In this document: in pieces, positions 18,535-26,032 of the stretch
Layout: every line of letters starts with the position of its first letter
Position numbering within the stretch: the stretch's first letter is position 1
DNA from: Pseudomonas sp. CBZ-4
Lineage (GTDB): Bacteria; Pseudomonadota; Gammaproteobacteria; Pseudomonadales; Pseudomonadaceae
Length of the DNA: 64,000 nt
Assembly (NCBI RefSeq): GCF_000346755.1
Contig: NZ_ANNV01000072.1
Span: 1-64,000 of the forward strand
Direction: 5' to 3'
Notes under the pieces: model-generated
Told to the model about the DNA's origin: nothing
What the model saw: the letters and a program-made list of their open reading frames with translations, nothing else
Databases searched by the model: none
Position numbers and translations under genes: made by a program

Positions 18535-19869
18535 ATGTCCTGGAACAATCGCGTGGTCTGGTCGGAAGGCATGTTCATCGGAACGCAGCACTTCCAGCAG
18601 CATGACCGTTACCTGGAAAACCTGATCGACGCCCGCAGCCGCCCGTTGTCCGCCGGCAGCTGGGGCTTCTCCGAGTTGCTGATCGACCAGGGTCTGCTGG
18701 CCCAGGGCAAGCTGGCCATCGTCTCGGCACGCGGCCTGTTGCCCGATGGCACGCCGTTCAATATCCCCCAGGATGACCTGGCGCCGAGCCCGCTGAACAT
18801 CGACGACCACCTGCGCGATGGCCTGGTCTACCTGGCCTTGCCGCTCAAGCGTGCCGGCGCGCGCGATACCGTGGATGAGGGCGAAGCCCTGGAAGCCGCG
18901 CGCTACGTGAGCCAGGTGCGCGAAGTGCGCGACGACAACGCGCCGTTCGAAAACCGCGCGCCGGTGGCCGTGGGCTCCCGCGCGTTGCGCCTGCTGACCG
19001 CGCAAGATGGCATCAGCGACTACGCCGCCATCGGTCTGGTACGCATCAAGGAAAAGCGCGCCGACCGCGCCCTGGTGCTCGACGACACGTACATCCCACC
19101 GGTGCTGGACGTGGCCGTGAGCAAACCGCTGGCAGCCTTTCGCAGCGAACTGCTGGGCCTGCTGCACCAGCGTGGCGAGGCCTTGGCGGGCCGCGTGGTC
19201 GCCTCGGGCGCCGGTGGCGCGTCGGAGATTGCCGACTTCATGCTGCTGCAACTGGTCAACCGCGCGCAGCCGCTGATCCAGCATTTCAACCAGTTGAGCC
19301 CGCTGCACCCGGAGCGGTTTTTCAGCGAGCTGGTGAGCCTGGTCGGCGAGTTCTCGACCTTCTCCACTTCTGGCCGGCGCCCGCAGGAATACCCGCAGTA
19401 CCAACACGACGACCTCGCCCTGAGCTTCGCCCCGGTGATGCTGGCGTTGCGTGAAGCCCTGTCGATGCTGATCGACAGCAAGGCCACGCCAATCCCGATT
19501 GTGGAGAAGGCCTACGGCATTCACGTGGCGATGCTGGCCGACAAAACCCTGCTCGACAGCGCCAGTTTCATCCTGGTGGTGCGCGCCGACGTGCCCGCCG
19601 AAACCCTGCGCGCGCGCTTCGGCCAGCAAAACAAAGTCGGCTCGGTGGAGCACATCCGCGACATGGTCAACCTGCAACTGCCGGGCATCAGCCTGCTGCC
19701 GTTGCCGGTGGCGCCACGGCAGATCCCGTATCACGCCGGCTCCACCTATTACGAGCTGGACCGTGGCAGCGAGCACTGGCAACAGCTGAACAACTCCGGC
19801 GGTTTCGCCTTCCATATCGCCGGGCAGTTCCCGGGCTTGAACCTGGCCTTCTGGGCGATCCGAGGATAA
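18535..19869 (+). CDS. tssK: T6SS baseplate-membrane connector TssK
   Basis: This 444-residue TssK (VasE/ImpJ family) opens with MSWNNRVVWSEGMFIGTQHFQQ, a hallmark N-terminus. It contains the SPLHPERFFSELVSLVGEFSTF region and a C-terminal ELDRGSEHW...AFHIAGQFPGL domain. TssK trimers link the TssF/TssG wedge to TssL and TssM. It lies 18 bp after tssJ in the normal order tssJKLM. Confidence 0.96.
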   Translation: MSWNNRVVWSEGMFIGTQHFQQHDRYLENLIDARSRPLSAGSWGFSELLIDQGLLAQGKLAIVSARGLLPDGTPFNIPQDDLAPSPLNIDDHLRDGLVYLALPLKRAGARDTVDEGEALEAARYVSQVREVRDDNAPFENRAPVAVGSRALRLLTAQDGISDYAAIGLVRIKEKRADRALVLDDTYIPPVLDVAVSKPLAAFRSELLGLLHQRGEALAGRVVASGAGGASEIADFMLLQLVNRAQPLIQHFNQLSPLHPERFFSELVSLVGEFSTFSTSGRRPQEYPQYQHDDLALSFAPVMLALREALSMLIDSKATPIPIVEKAYGIHVAMLADKTLLDSASFILVVRADVPAETLRARFGQQNKVGSVEHIRDMVNLQLPGISLLPLPVAPRQIPYHAGSTYYELDRGSEHWQQLNNSGGFAFHIAGQFPGLNLAFWAIRG

Positions 19870-19875
19870 TCCGCG

Positions 19876-21165
19876 ATGCACCCCAATGATGACGACCGCA
19901 CCCAGTTCATGCCGCGCCCCGGTGGCCGTGCGCCGGAACCTGCGCGTGCCGAACCTGCGCCCTTGTCGGTGCCGGCCGCGCCGATGCTCACCGGCAAGAG
20001 CCAGGGCCTCAACCCTCTGGAAAGCGCCGCCGGCCCGTTGCTGGCGCTGCTGACCCGGCTGCGCAACACCATCGCCCACCCGGCGCCGGCCAGCCTGCGC
20101 GCGCAATTGCTGGCGTACCTGCGCCAGTTCGAAGAGCGCGCCGAAGCGGCCGGCATCGCCCGCAACGAAGTGCTGCTGGCGCGTTACGCGCTGTGCACCG
20201 CCCTCGATGAAGCGGTGTTGAGCACGCCGTGGGGCAGCACCAGTGACTGGGGCAAGCAGAGCCTGTTGATCACCGTGCACAACGAAGCCTGGGGCGGCGA
20301 AAAAGTCTTCCAGTTGCTCGACCATTGCCTGCAAAGTCCACGGGAGCGCCTGTACCTGCTGGAACTGTTGTACCTGTGCCTGTGCCTGGGTTTCGAAGGT
20401 CGTTACCGCGTGATGAGCGACGGGCGCAGCCAGTTGGAGGCCTTGCGCGAGCGCACGGCGGCGGCGATTCGCAGTGCCCGTGGCGAGCACGAGCGTGAGC
20501 TGTCGCCGCACTGGCGCGGCGTGACGGTGGCGCGCGATCGCCTGGCGCAATTCATGCCGCCGTGGATCACCGTGGCCATCGGCGTCGCGCTGTTGCTGGC
20601 GCTGCTGTTCGGTTTGCGCCTCAAGCTGGCGGCGGACGCGGAGCCGGTGTTCAAGAATATCCATGCCCTGGGCGAGATCCCGGTGCAGGCCATCGACCGC
20701 CCCGTGGCGCAGCCGAAAGTCATTGAACGGCCACACCTGGCGGGCTTTTTGGTGGACGACATCAAGGCCGGTCGCGTGGCCGTGGAAGATGCGGTGGACC
20801 GCTCGGTGGTGACCATTCGCGGTGACGAACTCTTCGCCTCCGCCAGCGCCAGCATTGTCGATGACTACCAGCCGCTGATGCTGCGCATCGCCGATGCCAT
20901 CCGCAAAGTGAAGGGCCAGGTGCGCGTCACCGGGCACAGCGACAACCGCCCGATTGCCACGCTGCGCTTCCCGTCCAACTGGGCGCTGTCCGAGGCACGG
21001 GCCAAATCGGTGCTGGATATCCTCGCGGCGAAGACCGGCCAGGGCGAGCGCTTCAGCGCCGAAGGGCGCAGCGACACCGAGCCTGTCGCCACCAACAGCA
21101 CAGCCGAAGGCCGCGCCCGCAATCGTCGGGTTGAAATCACCGTATTGGCGGAGGGCGTCGAGTGA
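19876..21165 (+). CDS. tssL: T6SS inner-membrane protein TssL with C-terminal OmpA-like domain
   Basis: This 429-residue protein has a cytoplasmic DotU/TssL domain (about 45-215, with CTALDEAVLSTPWG and a conserved NEAWGGEKVF). One transmembrane helix (about 232-252) follows, then a periplasmic OmpA-like peptidoglycan-binding domain (about 300-429) with VTGHSDNRP and NWALSEARA. This is the extended TssL form: the OmpA part should tie the complex to the cell wall, so no separate TagL protein is needed. The stop overlaps the tssM GTG start by 4 bp. Confidence 0.96.
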   Translation: MHPNDDDRTQFMPRPGGRAPEPARAEPAPLSVPAAPMLTGKSQGLNPLESAAGPLLALLTRLRNTIAHPAPASLRAQLLAYLRQFEERAEAAGIARNEVLLARYALCTALDEAVLSTPWGSTSDWGKQSLLITVHNEAWGGEKVFQLLDHCLQSPRERLYLLELLYLCLCLGFEGRYRVMSDGRSQLEALRERTAAAIRSARGEHERELSPHWRGVTVARDRLAQFMPPWITVAIGVALLLALLFGLRLKLAADAEPVFKNIHALGEIPVQAIDRPVAQPKVIERPHLAGFLVDDIKAGRVAVEDAVDRSVVTIRGDELFASASASIVDDYQPLMLRIADAIRKVKGQVRVTGHSDNRPIATLRFPSNWALSEARAKSVLDILAAKTGQGERFSAEGRSDTEPVATNSTAEGRARNRRVEITVLAEGVE

Positions 21166-24100
21166 AGGCGTTGTTCAGTTTCATGATTCGCTGGGTGATC
21201 CCATTGCTCGGGCTGATCGCCCTGAGCCTGATCATCTGGTTTGTCGGGCCGTTGCTCGACGTGTTGGTGCCTGAAGGGCGCCGCTGGGCGCTGATCATCC
21301 TGGTGTTCGGCGTGTGGCTGGCCTACCGCATATGGCGCATTGTCCAGGCGCAGCGCCAAGCCGCCGAAGTGATGCGCAGCCTGGCCGCCGAAACCCCGGC
21401 CGATCCCAACAGCGTGGCCACCGCCGAAGAACTCAGCACCCTGCGCCAGCGCATGGACGAAGCCCTGGCCCTGCTGAAAAAAGCCAAGCTCGGTGGCGAT
21501 GAGCGGCGCAACCTCTACGAGCTGCCGTGGTACGTGATCATCGGCCCGCCGGGTTCGGGCAAGACCACCGCGCTGGTCAATTCCGGCCTGCACTTCCCGC
21601 TGGCCGCGCAGTTGGGCGCCGGCGCGGTGCGTGGCGTCGGCGGTACGCGCAACTGCGACTGGTGGTTTACCGACCAGGCCGTGTTGCTCGACACCGCTGG
21701 CCGCTACACCACCCAGGACAGCAACTCCACGGTGGATAAAGCCGCGTGGCTGGGCTTCCTCGACCTGCTGAAAAAGCAGCGTTCGCGCCGCCCCATCGAT
21801 GGTGCGTTCATTGCCATCAGCCTGTCGGACCTGCTGCTCGGCACCGACGCCGAGCGCGCCGCCCACGCCGCCGCGATCCGCCTGCGCATCCAGGAGCTGT
21901 ACACCCAACTGGGCGTGCGTTTCCCGATCTACCTGATGCTCACCAAGCTCGACCTGGTGCCGGGTTTCATGGAGTACTTCGACAACCTGAGCAAGGAAGA
22001 ACGCGCCCAGGTGTGGGGCATGACCTTTGCCCTGGATGACGGCAAGAACAGCGACAGCCCGCTGGCCCACCTGCAAAGCGAATTCGCCGGGCTCGAACAA
22101 CGCCTCAACGAACGCCTGGTGGAGCGCCTGCAACAGGAACGCGACCCGGCGCGACGCGACCTGATCTACGGTTTCCCGCAGCAGTTCGGCGCGTTGAAGG
22201 ATTGCCTGCAAAGCTTCCTCGAAGGCGTGTTCAAACCCAACGCCTTTGAAGAGCGCGTGCTGCTGCGCGGCGTGTACTTCACCAGCGGCACCCAGGAAGG
22301 CAGCCCGATTGATCGCCTGATCGGCGCCATGGCGCAGAGCATGAACCTCGACCGCCAGCACCTCGCGCGGCAGAGCGGCACCGGGCGCAGTTACTTCATC
22401 GAAAAACTGTTCACTGCCGTGGCGTTTGCCGAGCGCGGGCTGGTGGGGGTGAACCCCAAGGTCGAGCGGCGGCGCAAGTGGATTGCCCGTGGTGTGCTCG
22501 CGGCCACCGTGGCGTTGGTCGTGGTGGTCAGCGGCCTGTGGTGGGTGAGTTACCGCGCCAACCAGGCCTATATCGCCCAGGTCGACCAGAAGGTCGCGCC
22601 GTTGGGCCAGGCCGTGCAAAACCTGAGCCCGGCGCAACGCGACATCCTTGCGGTACTGCCATTGCTCAATGCGGTGAAGAACCTTGCGGGAGATTCGCCA
22701 AGCTTTTCCGAAGGCTTGGGCTTGTATCAGGGCGACATGCTTGAAGCCGAGTCGGCCAGCGTCTACCGCAAGCTGTTGATCGCCGTGTTCGCGCCGCGTT
22801 TGGTGACGCGGATCGAGGAGCAACTGCACGGCGGCGGCAATTCCGATTTCCTCTACGAAGGCCTCAAGGCCTACCTGATGCTCGCCGACAGCGAGCATTA
22901 CGACCCGGACTTCATCAAGGCCTGGATCGCCCTCGACTGGGACCGCAACCTGCCCCGCGACTTGCCGGCGGATCAGCGCCAGGCTCTGGCCGGGCACTTG
23001 CAGGCGCTGTTCGAACGTCATCCGCCGAATGCGCGGCTTGATCCGCGCTTGATCGACGACCTGCGTCGGCAATTGCAGCAACTGCCGGTGGCCCAGCGCG
23101 TGTACGACCGGGTCAAGCGTCAGAAATTGCCGGAAGGCATCCCCGACTTCCGTCTCAACGAAGCCGCCGGCCGCGATGCGGCGCTGGTGTTCAGCCGTAA
23201 AAGTGGCAAGCCACTGGGCGAGCCGTTAAGTGGTTTCTTCACCGCCAAGGGTTATCGCCAGGCGTTCCTGCTGAGCAGCCTGAACCAGACCGGCACCCTC
23301 GCCGAAGAGCAATGGGTGCTGGGCCATGAGCAGGCCGATCAGCAGAACGTGCTCAGCCTTGCCGGGGATGTGCGCCGCCTGTATTTCCAGGACTACCAGC
23401 GCCAGTGGGATGCGCTGCTCGCCGACATCGACTTCGTGCCCATCACTAGCGTGGCCCAGGCCGCCGATGTGCTGCGGGTGATTTCCGGGCCGACCTCGCC
23501 GCTGAAAAAGCTGCTGGTGGCGGTGGCCAAGGAAACCGATCTGCAAGCCGAAGAACGCCAGTTGGCGGCCAAGGGTGTGCCGGTGGAAGGCGGTGTGGAC
23601 AAGCTCAAGGAGCGCCTGGGCAATCTGCTCGGTCAGGAGCAGCCAAGCGCGAATACAGCGCCGGCAACGGATGATCCGGTGACCGCGCACTTTGCCGAAC
23701 TCAACAGCATCGTCAGCAAGAACGAGGGCGAACCGGCGGCCATCGACGGCCTACTGGCGGACATGAACGCGCTGTATGTGCAGGTCAGCGCCATGGTCGG
23801 CGCCAGCGGCGATGCCTTGCTCGGCGAGGCGAAGAACCAGGCGGCGGCTGCGGCCACGCGGGTCAGCCTGAATGCCGAACGCCAGCCGCCATTGGTGCAG
23901 GGCATGGTCAAGTCGGTGGTCAACTCCACCACCAACAGCATGATGGGTGGCGTGCGCAACCAGTTGAACGCGGCGTGGATGAGCGAAGTGGTCAACGTGT
24001 ATCGCCAGTCGCTGGCGGGTCGTTACCCGATGTCGCCGGGCAGTGCGCGGGACGCGACGCTGGATGATTTCGGCATGTTCTTTGGCGTCGGCGGGGTGAT

Positions 24101-24662
24101 GGACAACTACTTCCGCAAGTACTTGCAGCCTTACGTGGACACGTCCGCGCAGACCTGGCGCTGGCAGCCGGGCGCGGCGCAGAAGCTGGGGATTGCGCCG
24201 GGCGTGCTGCAAACCTTCCAGCGTGCCGCGACGATTCGTGATGCGTTCTTCCGCGCGGGCGGCACCCAACCCATCGTGCGTTTCGAACTCAAGCCGGTGT
24301 CGATGGACCCGACCATCACCCAGTTCCTGCTCGACCTCGACGGCCAGCAACTGAGCTACGACCACGGCCCCAGTGGCCCGGTCGCCATGCAATGGCCGAA
24401 CCCCGGCAGCATCGGCGTGGTGCGCCTGTCGATCATGCCGCCTGCTGCCAGTGGCCGTTCCGGCGTGACCCTGGATGGCCCGTGGGCGTGGTTCCGCCTG
24501 CTGGAGCAATCGGACCTCAGCGCCGGCAACTCGCCAGACCGCTTCAACCTGCGCCTGCGCGTGGATGGCGCGAGCATTGCCTACGAGTTGCGTGCCAACA
24601 GCGCGTTCAACCCGTTCAAGAGCCGCGTGCTCAGCGGCTTCAGCCTGCCGGAGCGGTTATGA
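21162..24662 (+). CDS. tssM: T6SS inner-membrane protein TssM (IcmF)
   Basis: At 1166 residues this is the largest membrane-complex subunit. Two N-terminal transmembrane helices (about 5-55) flank a short loop. A cytoplasmic NTPase-like domain carries an intact Walker A GPPGSGKTT (K134), and a third helix lies at about 442-462. The remainder is periplasmic and contacts TssJ. It starts with GTG overlapping the tssL stop. An intact Walker A suggests nucleotide binding, although some TssM proteins lack it. The tagF ATG overlaps its stop by 4 bp. Confidence 0.96.
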   Translation: MKALFSFMIRWVIPLLGLIALSLIIWFVGPLLDVLVPEGRRWALIILVFGVWLAYRIWRIVQAQRQAAEVMRSLAAETPADPNSVATAEELSTLRQRMDEALALLKKAKLGGDERRNLYELPWYVIIGPPGSGKTTALVNSGLHFPLAAQLGAGAVRGVGGTRNCDWWFTDQAVLLDTAGRYTTQDSNSTVDKAAWLGFLDLLKKQRSRRPIDGAFIAISLSDLLLGTDAERAAHAAAIRLRIQELYTQLGVRFPIYLMLTKLDLVPGFMEYFDNLSKEERAQVWGMTFALDDGKNSDSPLAHLQSEFAGLEQRLNERLVERLQQERDPARRDLIYGFPQQFGALKDCLQSFLEGVFKPNAFEERVLLRGVYFTSGTQEGSPIDRLIGAMAQSMNLDRQHLARQSGTGRSYFIEKLFTAVAFAERGLVGVNPKVERRRKWIARGVLAATVALVVVVSGLWWVSYRANQAYIAQVDQKVAPLGQAVQNLSPAQRDILAVLPLLNAVKNLAGDSPSFSEGLGLYQGDMLEAESASVYRKLLIAVFAPRLVTRIEEQLHGGGNSDFLYEGLKAYLMLADSEHYDPDFIKAWIALDWDRNLPRDLPADQRQALAGHLQALFERHPPNARLDPRLIDDLRRQLQQLPVAQRVYDRVKRQKLPEGIPDFRLNEAAGRDAALVFSRKSGKPLGEPLSGFFTAKGYRQAFLLSSLNQTGTLAEEQWVLGHEQADQQNVLSLAGDVRRLYFQDYQRQWDALLADIDFVPITSVAQAADVLRVISGPTSPLKKLLVAVAKETDLQAEERQLAAKGVPVEGGVDKLKERLGNLLGQEQPSANTAPATDDPVTAHFAELNSIVSKNEGEPAAIDGLLADMNALYVQVSAMVGASGDALLGEAKNQAAAAATRVSLNAERQPPLVQGMVKSVVNSTTNSMMGGVRNQLNAAWMSEVVNVYRQSLAGRYPMSPGSARDATLDDFGMFFGVGGVMDNYFRKYLQPYVDTSAQTWRWQPGAAQKLGIAPGVLQTFQRAATIRDAFFRAGGTQPIVRFELKPVSMDPTITQFLLDLDGQQLSYDHGPSGPVAMQWPNPGSIGVVRLSIMPPAASGRSGVTLDGPWAWFRLLEQSDLSAGNSPDRFNLRLRVDGASIAYELRANSAFNPFKSRVLSGFSLPERL

Positions 24663-25312
24663 CGACGGTGGGTTTCTACGGCAAGTTGGCCAGCCGCGGC
24701 GACTTTGTCAGCCGCGCCTTGCCCCAGAGTTTTGTCGGCCCGTGGGACAGCTGGCTGGCGGCGGGTTTGCTCGCCAGCCAACAGCGCCTGGGGGGCGACT
24801 GGCTCAACGTGTACCTGGTCAGCCCGCTGTGGCGCTTTGTGCTGGCGCCGGGCGTATGCGGGCCGGATGCGGCGGCGGGCGTGGTGATGCCGAGCATTGA
24901 TCGGGTCGGGCGCTATTTCCCGCTGGCGGTGGTCACGTTGCTCGACCACGACACCAATCCGGCGTCCCTCGTCGGCGGGCCGGATACCTGGTTTGCACAG
25001 GCCGAAGAGCTGCTGCTCAGCACCCTCGACAGCGGCGCGACCTTTGAAGGCTTCAACGCCGGCATCGACGCACTCGGCGTGCCGCTGACCGAACCGCGTG
25101 CGGTGGACAGCCGCTTCGCCGGCCTGCAACGGGTGTCTACGACCCAACCCCACGGGCGCATGACCGCGCTCGCCGAACAGGCCTGCGAAGGCGCCAGCCT
25201 GTGGTGGGGGCGCGGTTCTGAACGGATTGCCCCAGGTTTATTGCGGTGCCAGGGTTTGCCTGCCACCGACGATTTTGCGCAGTTTTTGCTCGGACAAGAA
25301 GGTGTGGTGTAG
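24659..25312 (+). CDS. tagF: T6SS post-translational repressor TagF
   Basis: This 217-residue protein opens with MTTVGFYGKLASRGDFVSR, the standard TagF (DUF2094) start, and has a WLAAGLLASQQRLGGDWL segment. The ATG at 24659 overlaps the tssM stop (ATGA). An upstream in-frame extension of 89 codons lies wholly inside tssM and is rejected. In P. aeruginosa TagF restrains the H1-T6SS independently of, or together with, the kinase pathway, acting through Fha. TagF and PppA are fused in some species; here they are separate but adjacent, with the pppA ATG directly following the tagF stop. Confidence 0.93.
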   Translation: MTTVGFYGKLASRGDFVSRALPQSFVGPWDSWLAAGLLASQQRLGGDWLNVYLVSPLWRFVLAPGVCGPDAAAGVVMPSIDRVGRYFPLAVVTLLDHDTNPASLVGGPDTWFAQAEELLLSTLDSGATFEGFNAGIDALGVPLTEPRAVDSRFAGLQRVSTTQPHGRMTALAEQACEGASLWWGRGSERIAPGLLRCQGLPATDDFAQFLLGQEGVV

Positions 25313-26032
25313 ATGGGCGCAACGTACAAATCCGCGAGCAAAAGCCATGTGGGCATGGTGCGCCAGGTCAACGAAGACGCCTGTCTGGACCTGCCGGAAA
25401 ACCGCCTGTGGGTGGTCGCCGACGGCATGGGCGGGCATGCGGCGGGGGATTACGTCAGCAGCCTGATCGTCGACAGCCTGCGCACGGTGCCGCTGGGCCG
25501 TTCCCTCGACGAATACGCGGCAGCGCTGCGCAACGACCTGATCCGTATCAACGCCGCCGTGCGCGAAGAAACCGCCAACCGTGGCGTGACCCTGATGGGC
25601 AGCACCGTGGTGCTGCTGGCCGCACGCGGGTTGCGCGGCGTGTGCGTGTGGGCCGGCGACAGCCGCCTGTACCGCCTGCGCGACGGCGTGCTGGAGCGTA
25701 TCTCCCGCGACCACAGCTACGTGCAAGACCTGCAAGACAGCGGCCTGCTCAGCGAAGCCGATGCCCGCGTGCACCCGCGCGCCAATATCGTCACCCGCGC
25801 CATCGGCGTCGAAGCCCAGCTGGAGCTGGCGGTGATCGATCTGCTGATCGCCCCCGGCGACAGCTACCTGCTGTGCAGCGACGGCCTCAACAAGACCGTC
25901 GAAGACCACGAGATCCGCGAGGTGCTCAGCCATGACGCACCGGACGAAATCGTGCGCAGCCTGGTGCACTTGGGGCTTAACCGGGGCGCGCCGGACAACA
26001 TCACCACCATCGTCGTGAAGGTCTCGGCATGA
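25313..26032 (+). CDS. pppA: T6SS PP2C-type phosphatase PppA
   Basis: This 239-residue PP2C-family Ser/Thr phosphatase should dephosphorylate TagH and so oppose PpkA. Metal-binding residues are visible: NEDA (D22), VADGMGGH (D37, G38), a later CSDGLNK aspartate and the C-terminal PDNIT motif. It has no membrane segment. It starts immediately after the tagF stop and ends with a 4-bp overlap with ppkA, so phosphatase and kinase are coupled in translation. Confidence 0.96.
   Translation: MGATYKSASKSHVGMVRQVNEDACLDLPENRLWVVADGMGGHAAGDYVSSLIVDSLRTVPLGRSLDEYAAALRNDLIRINAAVREETANRGVTLMGSTVVLLAARGLRGVCVWAGDSRLYRLRDGVLERISRDHSYVQDLQDSGLLSEADARVHPRANIVTRAIGVEAQLELAVIDLLIAPGDSYLLCSDGLNKTVEDHEIREVLSHDAPDEIVRSLVHLGLNRGAPDNITTIVVKVSA

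Noticed and set aside
18022..20937. 971-codon open frame on the minus strand opposite tssJ-tssK-tssL
   Set aside because: His/Gln/Arg-rich composition without domains; it is antisense to three well-supported T6SS genes.
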